Notes under the pieces: model-generated
The model's input: the letters and a program-made list of their open reading frames with translations, nothing else
What the model was told of the DNA's origin: nothing
Databases searched by the model: none
Program-made: the position numbers and the translations under genes
Shown here: positions 15,900 through 25,191 of the stretch, piece by piece
How positions within the stretch are numbered: position 1 is the stretch's first letter
Layout: every line of letters starts with the position of its first letter
Source of the DNA: VRUE01 sp963807425
Lineage (GTDB): Bacteria; Actinomycetota; Thermoleophilia; Solirubrobacterales; 70-9
Direction of reading: 5' to 3'
NCBI GenBank assembly: GCA_963807425.1
Contig: CAWEBZ010000012.1
Span: forward strand, 186,001-250,000
Length of the DNA: 64,000 bases

Positions 15900-17684
15900 A
15901 TGACCGAAGGAGGAGTCGACAGTCGACTGGAGTCGAACGAGCGGCAGCTGGCGGATCTGACGCGCCGGCTCGAGCGGATGGAACGCCGGGGCTTCCCATC
16001 CGCCGCCGCCGTCCAAAAGCCACGCCCCGTGCCCGCAGCCGCTGCCCACCGCGCAGGCACCCCCGCGCGACCGGCACCACCCCGGCCTGACTCGGGACCC
16101 CCACAGCGCGGCCTCGAGGAGATCTTCGGCGGTCGCGTCCTCGCCTGGATCGGCGGCGTCGCGATCCTGCTCGGGTTCGTCTTCCTGTTCGGGATTGCGA
16201 TCGACCGTGGTTGGATCGACGAGCCGATGCGCACCGTCCTCGGCCTCCTCGGCTCCACCTCCCTCCTCCTTGCCGGAGTCTGGCTCTACGAGCGCAAGGG
16301 GCGCACCGAGGCAGCACTGGCAGCCGTTGCGAGCGCTCTCTCCGGCCTCTACACGACGGTCCTGGTCGGGACGCAGGTCTATGACCTGATCCCTGCGGAG
16401 ATCGGGCTTGCCTGTGCCGGCCTGATCGGGATCGTTGGTGTGGTGCTCGCGGTCCGCTGGGAATCGATGACTGTTGCCGCAATCGGGATTCTCGGCGCGC
16501 TGCTGGCACCGGTCCTGGTCGACAGCGGGACCTCCGGGCTTTCCCTCGCCTTCATGGCGATCGCCCTGACAGCCGCTGTCGGGGTCCTGCTCTGGCAGAG
16601 GTGGAACGAGCTCTCGCTCGGGGCCTTCATAATCTCGGCACCGCAGCTTCTGGTGTGGTTCGTCGACAACTACGACGAGCGGCTGCTCGCCTCACTGGGC
16701 GTGCTGGCTGGATTCTGGGCGCTCTATGTGGTCGCCGCGATCGGCTATGAGCTGCGCCCCCGAACTCCGGATGAGCCCCCGGTCGCATCCTGGCTCCTGC
16801 TGCTCGCCAACGTCGTCCTGATCGCGGGCGCCGGTTACTTCGGACTCACCGAAACCGGCCACCCGAATGCCGCGGTCGCGTGGATTCTGGGCTTGGCCGC
16901 CAGCCATATCCTGCTCGGGGCCTTTGCGCTCCGCCGCGCGATCAACCGCGAGATCGGCTCGCTGCTCCTCGCCGCTGGCCTGGGCCTGTCGGCGTTCGGC
17001 TTCGCGGATGCTCTCGACGGCCCCGCCCTCGTGCTCGGCTGGGCGTTGCAGGCAGTCACGCTCGCGTACCTGGCAACCCGCGCGAGCAAGGAGCCCAAGC
17101 CCTACGGCTCGAACGCCGAGCGTCTCCTGATCGCGGCGGGTGCATATCTCGGCCTTGCCCTCGGGCATGTGCTCGCCTTCGAAGCGCCGCCCAGCGCGAT
17201 CCTCTCGGGGGTGGACGATCTCGGCGGTGCACTCGCCGGTCTCGGCGTCTGCGCCGCCGCCTCGCTCTACGGCCGGTTCGCTCTGCGCGACTTCGGCCCC
17301 CAGGTGGCTCAGGTGTGTGAGGTCGTCGGCGCTGCCGCACTCGTCTACCTCGCGTCGGTAACGATCATCGACACGTTCGGCGTGACCAACTCGGGAGACT
17401 CGCGGCAGGCTGGTCAGGTCCTGCTCTCAGCCTTCTGGACGCTGACCGGCCTCGGTGCGATCGTCTACGGCCTGCTGCGCGATGTCAAGCGCTTCCGTCT
17501 CGCCGGGCTGGCGCTGCTCGCGCTCGCCATTGCCAAGGTCTACACCTACGACATGGCTGAGCTCGACGAGCTCTCGCGAGTGCTCTCGTTCATCGCGCTC
17601 GGGCTGCTCCTGCTCGTGGGCGCCTTCGCCTACCAGCGGATTCAGGTCGGCGCGGGCAGCGACACCGGGGAGGCGACCCGATGA
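15900..17684 (+). CDS. DUF2339 large polytopic membrane protein
   Basis: 594 residues. An N-terminal coiled coil (SNERQLADLTRRLERMERRG) and a Pro/Ala-rich linker precede GRVLAWIGGVAILLGFVFLFGIAIDRGWI, the signature opening of DUF2339. About 14-16 transmembrane helices follow to the end. ATG at 15900 has GAGGAGG-type Shine-Dalgarno immediately upstream. It overlaps the DUF3999 gene by ATGA; DUF2339 and DUF3999 are neighbours in many bacteria and probably form one envelope complex. Function is not known. The TetR operators lie just upstream. Confidence 0.9.
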   Translation: MTEGGVDSRLESNERQLADLTRRLERMERRGFPSAAAVQKPRPVPAAAAHRAGTPARPAPPRPDSGPPQRGLEEIFGGRVLAWIGGVAILLGFVFLFGIAIDRGWIDEPMRTVLGLLGSTSLLLAGVWLYERKGRTEAALAAVASALSGLYTTVLVGTQVYDLIPAEIGLACAGLIGIVGVVLAVRWESMTVAAIGILGALLAPVLVDSGTSGLSLAFMAIALTAAVGVLLWQRWNELSLGAFIISAPQLLVWFVDNYDERLLASLGVLAGFWALYVVAAIGYELRPRTPDEPPVASWLLLLANVVLIAGAGYFGLTETGHPNAAVAWILGLAASHILLGAFALRRAINREIGSLLLAAGLGLSAFGFADALDGPALVLGWALQAVTLAYLATRASKEPKPYGSNAERLLIAAGAYLGLALGHVLAFEAPPSAILSGVDDLGGALAGLGVCAAASLYGRFALRDFGPQVAQVCEVVGAAALVYLASVTIIDTFGVTNSGDSRQAGQVLLSAFWTLTGLGAIVYGLLRDVKRFRLAGLALLALAIAKVYTYDMAELDELSRVLSFIALGLLLLVGAFAYQRIQVGAGSDTGEATR

Positions 17685-18895
17685 GACGCATCGTTCTATC
17701 CATTGCCGTTCTCGGGTCGCTCGTGGTCGGCGTCCAGCCGGCTACAGCGGCCGAGATCGACCGTGCCGACTACCGTTACCTGCGTCCGCTGGTCACGGCC
17801 CCCAGTGGCGAGCCTGTTCTCGTTGAGCCTGACGGGGCGCTTTTCGAGCACTCGCTGCCTGGCTTCGCGGATCTGCGGATCGCGGATGCGCGCGGGCACG
17901 AGGTAGCGTGGCGGCGCGCCCAGAGCAGAGGGAGCACCGCGCCCGAGGCAGTGCCGGTCCTGAACAGCGGTCGCCAGGGGCGCTTCGCCGTCGCCCTCCT
18001 CGACCTCGGGGCGCAGCGGAGGATCCGCGACCGTGTGGCGCTCGATGTCCCGAACCGGGGCTTCGTCGGTCGCGCAGTGGTCCTCGGGGCCGACGATCGA
18101 CGCGGTCCGTTCACACGACTCTCGGCAACCGGGATCTACGATGCTCGCGGGGCGCAACCGGCACGCAGCACGGTCGCCGTCTTCCCGCCGAGCGACTTCC
18201 GCTACCTGCTCGTCAGGGCGAGCGGCGTCAGCCGCATTGCCGGCGCAAAGGTGTCCGGGGCTGGCGAGCGGCCGCGGCTCTTGCGACGCGCGGTCAGGTC
18301 AGCACCAGTGCACCAAACGGGGGCGCGCACGATCGTCACCCTCGATCTCGGGTTCCGCAACGTTCCGGTTGACGAGCTTCGAATCGCTGCAGAGACCGCG
18401 CGCTATGAGCGCCCTGTGGAGATATTTGGGTCGGACACTGGGCAGCGGTTCGAGCCGCTGACGGCAGCCAGGATCGTCCGCTTCCCCGGTTCCGGCTCGG
18501 CGCCGATCTCGATCGGCGCGCATCACCGCTATATCCGAATCGAGGTCGACAACGGGGACGACCCGCCGCTGCGCGAAATCGATATCTCGGCGTGGAGTCG
18601 TTCGCACGCTTTCCGACTCGAGGGTGGACACCCATCCCCCTACACCGTCTACTACGGAAGCTCACACGCAAACGCTCCCAACTATGACTTCGCTCGCCTT
18701 CCAGCGGGCGCCCTTGGGGTCGAACCCGCTGTACACGGCCAGTTGGGATCAGAGCACCAAAACCCAGCCTTCGAGCCACCCCCAGACACGCGCTCGCTCA
18801 CGGCGCGCAATCCGGAGCTCGTTACAGGTGCCCTAGCGCTGGCTGCTCTCGCCCTGGGTGCGGTTGGACTGCTTGCGCTAAGAAAGAAGGTGTGA
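17681..18895 (+). CDS. DUF3999-family membrane-anchored extracytoplasmic protein
   Basis: 404 residues with a signal peptide (cleavage after ATAA, about residue 24), a long beta-rich extracytoplasmic region (ADYRYLRPLVTAPSGEPVLVEPDGALFEHSLPGFADLRIADARGHEV... style; RYLLVRASG; VDNGDDPPLREIDIS) and one C-terminal transmembrane helix ending RKKV. This is the DUF3999 layout. The ATGA overlap with the DUF2339 gene and the shared TetR control argue that the two products act together. Confidence 0.88.
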   Translation: MRRIVLSIAVLGSLVVGVQPATAAEIDRADYRYLRPLVTAPSGEPVLVEPDGALFEHSLPGFADLRIADARGHEVAWRRAQSRGSTAPEAVPVLNSGRQGRFAVALLDLGAQRRIRDRVALDVPNRGFVGRAVVLGADDRRGPFTRLSATGIYDARGAQPARSTVAVFPPSDFRYLLVRASGVSRIAGAKVSGAGERPRLLRRAVRSAPVHQTGARTIVTLDLGFRNVPVDELRIAAETARYERPVEIFGSDTGQRFEPLTAARIVRFPGSGSAPISIGAHHRYIRIEVDNGDDPPLREIDISAWSRSHAFRLEGGHPSPYTVYYGSSHANAPNYDFARLPAGALGVEPAVHGQLGSEHQNPAFEPPPDTRSLTARNPELVTGALALAALALGAVGLLALRKKV

Positions 18896-18898
18896 GCC

Positions 18899-19480
18899 TT
18901 GAACCTCCATCGAATCCCCCGCGTCTCCTGCCTGAGCCTCCTCTGTGGATTCATCCTCTCCGGCTGCGGCACAGACGGCGACGGCACTCCCAATCTGAGT
19001 GCAGTCAAAGAGTTCGATGCCCGCCGCGTCTACTACGCGGGGGAGGAAGTCAGCGGGCTTCCGCTCGAAGACATCGAAGGGGAGGAGTGGCAAAGGGATG
19101 AGCAATTGATCGGCTGGAACTTCTACTACGGCGACTGTGACCCGCCCAGCGGTCTTTTCGCTGAGGGTGGCTGCGCGCCCCCCCTTCAGATACAGAACTA
19201 CAGCACCTGCCGTCGTTGGGCCGCCTTGCTCCACCGAAAGCACCACCTGTTCGATTTCCGAGGGGCGAAGGCAGTCGGGAGTGGAAACGGCATCGGAAAC
19301 CCATTGGAAATCTTCACCGGCCGCACGACGGTGGTGATCTTTGCCACTCATCGGAGCGTCGCCAGGTCCACGGCCCGCCAACTGCGCAATGTCCACCAGG
19401 CGCAACCGCCCTCGCTTCTGCCACCTCCGGCCCCAGGCTCGCTGCAGGGCACTCTGCGCTGCCAGCGCAAGCCAGGCTGA
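18899..19480 (+). CDS. Putative lipoprotein, function unknown
   Basis: 193 residues from a TTG start four bases after the DUF3999 stop, with AAAGAAGG upstream. A lipobox LSGC (Cys at about residue 23) marks it as a lipoprotein. The middle, SAVKEFDARRVYYAGEEVSGLPLEDIE and FYYGDC, resembles small secreted proteins of Solirubrobacterales with three or more cysteines. The last third is basic and low in complexity, and may be out of register with an ancestral form. It is probably the third cistron of the TetR-controlled unit. Confidence 0.6.
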   Translation: MNLHRIPRVSCLSLLCGFILSGCGTDGDGTPNLSAVKEFDARRVYYAGEEVSGLPLEDIEGEEWQRDEQLIGWNFYYGDCDPPSGLFAEGGCAPPLQIQNYSTCRRWAALLHRKHHLFDFRGAKAVGSGNGIGNPLEIFTGRTTVVIFATHRSVARSTARQLRNVHQAQPPSLLPPPAPGSLQGTLRCQRKPG

Positions 19481-19508
19481 AGCGCGTCGATCGCGCACCT
19501 TCACCAGA

Positions 19509-20420
19509 ATGCTGGCTGTGAAAGCCGTCCTCATAGCCTCGGCCCTGCTAGCGCTTGGCTCCATCTTCCCCTCTGAGTCCGGTGCGACGGGATGGCAGGA
19601 GCTGCCCGTTGCGCCAACGCTTGGCCCCGTCGTCACCAGCCATCTCGAGAAGGTTGCAAGCCGCGGAGCGCAACTCGGCAATAACCCCGGAGTCGTCGCC
19701 AAGATCGGCGACAGCATCACCGCATCGCCATCGTTCCTCCAGGCGCTGGCGTGTTCACCGCCCCACCTAGGCAAATGGGACGAGCTCCGTGGGACGCTTG
19801 GATTCTTCGGGCGGACCGCTGTGCCGAAGGGCTCCGAGGAAGCTGAGTGCGCCGTCAGCAACAGCTACTCGCGCCTGGGTGTAGCCGCGGTGGGAGGATG
19901 GCGAGCGGCTGATGCCCTTTTGCCACGCGAATCCCTCCTGGAATGCCAGGGGATACCTGCCATCAGCTGCGAGCTAATGCTGCTCCGCCCAGCGGTGGCT
20001 CTGATCATGTTTGGAACCAATGACCTGGAGGAGATCACCGCGGTCCAGTTCCGCCTTGACCTCGCTCGAGTTGCACGGCTCGTGTCCGAAGCGGGAACCA
20101 TTCCTGTGATCAGCACGATCCCGCCCCGAGCAAGACAGCCATTCTCGCTACGGGTCGCGCGGTTCAATGCCGAGATCGCCGCCTTGGCCGAGAACCGGGC
20201 GCTGCCGCTTTGGAACTACTGGCGACAGATGGTCGAGCCGGGGGTTCCCCACGCGGGTCTGAGTCGCGATGGCGTCCACCCGAGCGTTCTCTGCCCACCC
20301 TGCACCGGGATTGACTTCCGGCCGGTGGGAATGCGACAGGGATATGCGCTGCGGAATCTCGGGGCCCTGCGTGTCCTGGATCGCCTGCGCCGAGAAGTCC
20401 CTCTAGTAGACGGTCAGTAG
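19509..20420 (+). CDS. Secreted SGNH/GDSL-type hydrolase
   Basis: 303 residues. A signal peptide covers about residues 1-26. The SGNH blocks are present: IGDSITAS with the nucleophile Ser (about 68), a glycine in GVAAVGGWRAAD, GTND (about 181), and SRDGVHPSV with the Asp-His pair near residue 255. Such enzymes are lipases or esterases, including carbohydrate O-deacetylases. The ATG at 19509 was chosen because the signal peptide begins there; upstream reading lacks one. It is convergent with an acyltransferase gene, a suggestive pairing (esterase plus acyl donor enzyme). Confidence 0.85.
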   Translation: MLAVKAVLIASALLALGSIFPSESGATGWQELPVAPTLGPVVTSHLEKVASRGAQLGNNPGVVAKIGDSITASPSFLQALACSPPHLGKWDELRGTLGFFGRTAVPKGSEEAECAVSNSYSRLGVAAVGGWRAADALLPRESLLECQGIPAISCELMLLRPAVALIMFGTNDLEEITAVQFRLDLARVARLVSEAGTIPVISTIPPRARQPFSLRVARFNAEIAALAENRALPLWNYWRQMVEPGVPHAGLSRDGVHPSVLCPPCTGIDFRPVGMRQGYALRNLGALRVLDRLRREVPLVDGQ

Positions 20421-20434
20421 GAATCCACCGTCTA
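20407..20434. terminator. Hairpin between convergent genes
   Basis: An 8-bp inverted repeat, TAGACGGT and ACCGTCTA, with a 12-base loop sits exactly where the SGNH hydrolase and acyltransferase genes meet tail to tail. It has no long T-run, so a bidirectional terminator is plausible but not proven. Confidence 0.4.
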
Positions 20435-21598
20435 GCCGGGAGCGCCGCGAGGGCGCGCATGCTTCGTCGCCAGCTTGCGCACCCCACGGATCAGGGCATA
20501 TGTCCCGATAGCCAACGCAAGCGTCCCGCTCACGGCAAGTCCCCAGCGGACGGGGATTGCCAGCTCAGTCGTGGAGAGGGAACTCTGCAGCGCGACAAGG
20601 AACGGGATATGAACGAGGTAGATCCAAAAGCTTGCGTCCGCCAAATAGCGCAGCACGCGCGACTCTTTGCGGACGTATCGCGCCAGCACGCCCCAGATTC
20701 CGAACAGGGTTAGCCAGCAGACCATGCCCACGGTGAACAGTCCATAAAGACGCAGCTCATCGATTTCGGCCAGGATGCCCGGCGTGCCGACGTTGCCGGT
20801 GAAATCGCCACTGTCGTAGAAGAGAAGGAAGGCTGGCACGGCGATAAGCACTCCGGCCCCGAGCCGCAGCCAGGCCCCGCGCTTGAGATCCTCCAGCAGG
20901 TCGGTCTGACCACTGAGAAGCCAGCCGAAGAAAAAGAAGAGGCTGTAGTACGCGAAGAGGGTCGGGGCGGGGACCAGCGAGTTGGATGCGGTTCCTCCGG
21001 CCACCCAGCCGGTCTTGGTGATCAGGATCGCCGCGCTGATCGACGCCAGGACAGGAACCGCCCACCATGACCTGATCAGGTTGCGAAAGCCACGGTTGAT
21101 GGCTGCCCCGAGTCCAGGTGCGCGCTGGATCGCCAACCAGATTCCGATCGCGATCAGAGAGATCATCAACAGGTAGGCGATGAACCACAGGTGCCGCGGC
21201 GAGAGGCTGAAGACGTTGGCGATGTCCAGTTCTCGCTTCGGCGGAAGCGCACCTTTGCGCGGCCAGAGGGCCGCCGCGCCGATGACGAGGAAGTTCGCCA
21301 GCGGCACGACCGTCAGCATCCCCACCGCCAGCGGCAACCCGAGTCGGCGAAACCGAGCACGTAGCTGGTGGACAGCGGTGGATCGTCGCAGCGCGCTGGC
21401 GGCAAGGAACCCGGAGATGGCGAAGAACAGGGGCATGTGCCACGCATGGACGAACCAGACGACGGCATCGACGATCTCCGCACCTCCGTTGCCCTTCTGG
21501 ACATAGCGGGCAGCGTGGTAGGGAATTAGGAGGAGGATTGCCGAGACACGAATGGCGTCCAGGTGATGCCGACGCTGCTGGCTTGCACCTTGAGACAT
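20432..21598 (-). CDS. Acyltransferase family 3 membrane protein
   Basis: 388 residues, about ten transmembrane helices. It opens RRHHLDAIRVSAILLLIPYHAARYV, the standard start of the OafA/OpgC-type acyltransferase-3 family, with the functional His in the first helix end (PYHAARY). HAWHMPLFFAISGFLAA is the second conserved block. These enzymes transfer acyl groups to sugars of the envelope. ATG at 21598 gives the typical short lead. It is the last backbone gene before the island. Confidence 0.88.
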   Translation of the reverse strand: MSQGASQQRRHHLDAIRVSAILLLIPYHAARYVQKGNGGAEIVDAVVWFVHAWHMPLFFAISGFLAASALRRSTAVHQLRARFRRLGLPLAVGMLTVVPLANFLVIGAAALWPRKGALPPKRELDIANVFSLSPRHLWFIAYLLMISLIAIGIWLAIQRAPGLGAAINRGFRNLIRSWWAVPVLASISAAILITKTGWVAGGTASNSLVPAPTLFAYYSLFFFFGWLLSGQTDLLEDLKRGAWLRLGAGVLIAVPAFLLFYDSGDFTGNVGTPGILAEIDELRLYGLFTVGMVCWLTLFGIWGVLARYVRKESRVLRYLADASFWIYLVHIPFLVALQSSLSTTELAIPVRWGLAVSGTLALAIGTYALIRGVRKLATKHARPRGAPG

Positions 21599-21705
21599 AA
21601 GGGCAGGGTAGGGGGTTCTCGGTGGCCGACTCGCCAATTGCGTTGAGGCCCTGCCATGCATCGATGCTCAGCCCGATCCCGGCTCTGTAGGGCGGCTTTT
21701 CTATT

Positions 21706-21751
21706 TATGGGGCGGGAAGGACTCGAACCTTCGACCGACGGATTATGAGTC
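21706..21751 (-). other. Left island boundary: displaced 3' part of the tRNA-CAT gene (attachment-site scar)
   Basis: These 46 bases are identical to 43156-43201, the 3' part of the intact tRNA gene from the anticodon loop through the T arm and acceptor stem. After 21751 the sequence diverges from the tRNA. An isolated 3' tRNA half at a distance from an intact copy is the standard footprint of site-specific integration at a tRNA gene. The flanking 21752-21925 codes for an integrase remnant. Confidence 0.85.
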
Positions 21752-21925
21752 GCGGCGGAACCCGGCTATAGAGCCAAGTCTGGCCTGATAGAGCGAATCA
21801 CGTCTAAGGAGTTCGGCTGAGTCGGGGACCAATTTCGGGACCAAGTTTTCGGCGGCCCAAAAACCGCGACATCCCACGCTGTCGCTTTCACGCGAGACCA
21901 AGAGCCCAACGGACTTGAGTGCCAC
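21743..21925 (-). pseudogene. Integrase C-terminal remnant 1
   Basis: A short minus-strand reading contains ENLVPKLVPDSAELL and runs into the tRNA fragment. The same peptide, NLVPKLVPNSTELM, is encoded beside the third tRNA fragment at 40785-40880. A conserved coding tail abutting a tRNA-derived attachment site is what remains when the 3' end of an integrase gene is left behind. The catalytic domain is not present. The assignment is from context rather than from motifs. Confidence 0.45.
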
Positions 21926-22071
21926 GACCTCGGCGGCTGGTGGCCTTTTCCGTCAAGGTCCGCGACGACCATCGGTTTGCAGTTCGGCGGCTGGTTCACC
22001 CTCTCCACCCCCGCCAGAGAGGCAGGCACATCGCCACCTACAGGCGCCACCACAGCACCACACCACAGCCC

Positions 22072-22539
22072 TCACGCCGCACCCTCCTGCGTCTCCTGTC
22101 GCCCGCGTGACCGTTTCAGGGCATGCGCCCTCATTGCTGCATGGGCTCGCAAGCCACCTTTGAGGGTGGTTTGGCAGAGCCGCCGATCCTGGTCCTCCGT
22201 GAACGCCGGGTAGTCGTGCCGCTCCGTGACTTCCTTTAGCGCTGTGGCCATCACGAAGTACGAATCGACGACGCCCCAATCGTTGTCGGACAGCACGTCC
22301 GCGAGAGTTTCTCGCCAGTCCTTCCACGCCTTCGTCTCCAGCGACTTGAGATGGCCGAATGACCCGGCCTTTAGCGCCAAACTGACGGCGCGTTGGTTTT
22401 CATCCAACTCGCTGAGAACTAGTCGGGAGCCGATACGCGCTTTCCGCTCGGCGTCTCGCCGATCCGCAAGCCACGACACCCCACCGTTCAGCAGCCCGCC
22501 GATCACCACGCCGATCAGTCCGAATATCGCCTCCGTCAC
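22072..22539 (-). CDS. Single-pass membrane protein with cytoplasmic helical domain
   Basis: 155 residues from GTG 22539. One N-terminal transmembrane helix (EAIFGLIGVVIGGLLNGGVSWLA) is followed by DRRDAERKARIGSRLVLSELDENQRA and a helical, charged body. The same plan, a helix then arginines then an (R)SEL.E stretch, occurs in the broken gene at 26132. It is divergent from the large NTPase gene with 138 bp between starts, so it may be its partner. The function is unknown. Confidence 0.65.
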   Translation of the reverse strand: MTEAIFGLIGVVIGGLLNGGVSWLADRRDAERKARIGSRLVLSELDENQRAVSLALKAGSFGHLKSLETKAWKDWRETLADVLSDNDWGVVDSYFVMATALKEVTERHDYPAFTEDQDRRLCQTTLKGGLRAHAAMRAHALKRSRGRQETQEGAA

Positions 22540-22677
22540 GATTCCCAGGCTAGGTACCTGACCGGCGTCGCCGCGCTCGCCTCGCCGCTTCGGTCCATTC
22601 CTGACACCGCGGACACAGGGGCAAAAGCTGTGCCACTGCGTCAAAGTAACCTCGGTTCAGATAGAACCCGAACGGCG

Positions 22678-25128
22678 ATGCTCCCCTCCGAACGAGCGCT
22701 AGAGGAGGCCCTGGAGTCACTTGGGCCAGAGCAGTTTCAGCGCCTGGCCGAGGTCTATGCCGAAATCGAGCTTCCGGAGCGGTTCAAAAACCAGGCGATC
22801 CTGGGCCGGAACTCGAGGGGCTCGACGACAACCGGCTGGCCAGACTCCTACGCGGTGATGCGCGATGGCCGCATTGACGCCCTCGAGGCAACGCGTGACG
22901 TTCGAAACTGGCGCGAACATCTCGATTCCGACATTGAGCAGGCGGCCGCGCTCCCAGCCCCGGGACTCGGAGGCATCGCGTTCATCACGCTCGGGCGGAC
23001 ACCCGCTCCGGCGACGATGATCCCTCCTAGACAGCGCCTGGCGGAGATCGGAATCCCAGAGGGAAGGCAGACCTTCGTCTTCCGCCAGGGCCTGATCAAG
23101 GCACTCCGCAACGGGCGATTCGCGCATGTCTGGTCTGCCAACCTCGGTATCTCGGTCTCGGCCTTTCCCTTCCATGACCTTCGCGATGCGCCGATCTATG
23201 GAACCGACGGAAGTGCCCAGTTCGTTCCAACCAAATCCGAGCATGCCAAAGGCAAGGTCAAGCAACCCCGAATCGCCTCGGAGGTGATGAGGCGCCTGGC
23301 CAGGTCTGACTTCTCCTACGTGGTGGGTCGGGGCGCCTCGGGCAAGACGGCGCTCGCTGCCTGCATCGGCTGGCCCCTGCTCGAGAAGGGGCGGCCCGTC
23401 TACTACGTCGATCTTGCCGATGAAGCCACCTCCGGTACGGATTTCGTCAGGGCCGCTGCGGAGACTTTGATCACGAGAGGTGACGACGGAGTCCTATTCA
23501 TCGTCGACAACGTCCACCGAAATGAAAGCGCCGCGGCGGAGCTCTATAGGCAATGGAGTGATGCATCAGACGGCGCGCAGCTGCTTCTCCTGGGACGTCG
23601 ATCGGAATCGCGCAGCGCGATCCGAGGCATCACACCGCCGCTGGAGGAACTAGCCAAGCATGCAGTCGAGCTCCACGTCGACCGCGCCTTGCTGGTCGGT
23701 ATCCATGCCCGCTTGCGCGACCGCGTCGGTCTCTCTCGAGAGCCGCCTCCCAAGGGGGTGTTGAAGAGGTGGGAGAACATCTTCGGCGGCGACATGATCG
23801 CCTTCTCGGTGGCACTGTCTCGCGCCAAACCCGGTCCACCGGATTGGCTGCTTGCGCCATCCGATGCCCGGGCCTCGATCCACGATCGCTACCTCTCCGG
23901 GCTCGCCCCTGAGGAGCAGCGGGCGCTGTGCATCGTGGCGGACCGCTCCGCTTTCGAGCTCTCGACACCCGAACATCTGGTCTTCCCTTCATTGGTTTCC
24001 GACGCGCTGGCCGACGGTCTGTTGGAGAGGAGGGATGGAGAGATGCGAACGATCCATCCCGGCTTGGGCGAGCTGATCGTCAGTGCCGCCGGTGCCGAGC
24101 TGGGGGATTTCGCCGGCACGGCTGAGAGCGACGACGATCCCGACGCATTTGCCACCTCGTGCAAGACCGCATACCGGCTGATCCAAGGGGGGCGACGCGA
24201 AGTCGGCGAGGCAATCTTCCGCCGCTGGTTCGCTACCGGCAGATCCATCGTTGATTTCCTGGCGGTGCTGGACAGCGGCTCGCTTCAAGAGCGGATCGCA
24301 ATGCTCAACTCGGTTTTCGGTTCCGATGATCTGCTCGCCGACCTGACCATGTCTCAAGCGGAGCTGGAGAAATTCGTAGGTTCGGCGGGGCTCGAGGATC
24401 TCGTCGGCGTCTGTCTGGCAGCGCGCAAGCAGGTGAGAGGGGCCCGTAAGTCGCTACGCCAAGCCGCAGAACAGTGCCTCCGCGATGGCAGCATCGATCT
24501 CGGTGGCTTGGCGCTGGAAGCAAGACGCAGGCCGGCCGAAGTCTCCCTGACGCTGCGCCGGTTTCGACAATTCTGTCCTCGTCTCCACGCGGAGCTGATT
24601 CCAGCCCTGGTCGAATCCGGAGCGCTTGCGGCGAGCGCCACTTCCCGCGTCAGTTGTCGAAGGCGCCGTTGGGTGGAGATCGTCACTGCCGCCGCAATGT
24701 CCGAGGAGGCGGCCGAGGCGATCCGCGAGGTTCTGCAAGCCCATCCGGACCAGATGACGCGCTTGCTTCTAAACAAGGGAGCGGGGAATGGGAATCTTCA
24801 GACCGCGATCAAGGCACCGATTCTTTGGCGCTCTCTGCTCGACCACCTGCATTCCGATGCGTTCCGCGAGTATGCGCGGCTAAACGCCCTCACCTTCGGC
24901 ACCTATCGATTCGCCGGACTCGTTCTTCTCGCCGCCGAGCATGATCGGACCCTGCTGGGAGAACTCGACTCGCTAGCGGCTGACACCGAGTCGATCTCCG
25001 CCGCCGCCAGACGATGGCGGGGAACTCAGAAGGGCAGTACGCAAGTCCTCATGGCGACCCAAAGCCATTGTCTCCACCTCCACGAGGCCTTTCGTGCAAC
25101 GAAGGAGATGAGCAAACTCCCACTCTGA
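22678..25128 (+). CDS. Large P-loop NTPase with possible PD-(D/E)xK-like N-terminus (candidate defence protein)
   Basis: 816 residues. Residues 1-95 read like a restriction-type module: LGPEQFQRLAEVY, ILGRNSRGSTTTGWPDSYAV and DALEATRDVRNW, with D56 and E70 placed as in PD-(D/E)xK nucleases but Thr72 where Lys is expected. An NTPase core follows with P-loop VVGRGASGKT (215-224) and Walker B VLFIVD (272-277). The remaining 540 residues are helical, as in the sensor arms of STAND proteins. This order recalls Avs-like antiviral ATPases, but no specific family is recognised. ATG 22678 is preferred; GTG 22630 is possible. Confidence 0.75.
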   Translation: MLPSERALEEALESLGPEQFQRLAEVYAEIELPERFKNQAILGRNSRGSTTTGWPDSYAVMRDGRIDALEATRDVRNWREHLDSDIEQAAALPAPGLGGIAFITLGRTPAPATMIPPRQRLAEIGIPEGRQTFVFRQGLIKALRNGRFAHVWSANLGISVSAFPFHDLRDAPIYGTDGSAQFVPTKSEHAKGKVKQPRIASEVMRRLARSDFSYVVGRGASGKTALAACIGWPLLEKGRPVYYVDLADEATSGTDFVRAAAETLITRGDDGVLFIVDNVHRNESAAAELYRQWSDASDGAQLLLLGRRSESRSAIRGITPPLEELAKHAVELHVDRALLVGIHARLRDRVGLSREPPPKGVLKRWENIFGGDMIAFSVALSRAKPGPPDWLLAPSDARASIHDRYLSGLAPEEQRALCIVADRSAFELSTPEHLVFPSLVSDALADGLLERRDGEMRTIHPGLGELIVSAAGAELGDFAGTAESDDDPDAFATSCKTAYRLIQGGRREVGEAIFRRWFATGRSIVDFLAVLDSGSLQERIAMLNSVFGSDDLLADLTMSQAELEKFVGSAGLEDLVGVCLAARKQVRGARKSLRQAAEQCLRDGSIDLGGLALEARRRPAEVSLTLRRFRQFCPRLHAELIPALVESGALAASATSRVSCRRRRWVEIVTAAAMSEEAAEAIREVLQAHPDQMTRLLLNKGAGNGNLQTAIKAPILWRSLLDHLHSDAFREYARLNALTFGTYRFAGLVLLAAEHDRTLLGELDSLAADTESISAAARRWRGTQKGSTQVLMATQSHCLHLHEAFRATKEMSKLPL

Positions 25129-25191
25129 GCGGCTCTGGGAGCATTACGTTGCTCTCCAGTTTCCGAAGCCGCGACGCTAAGTCCTCTTTGT

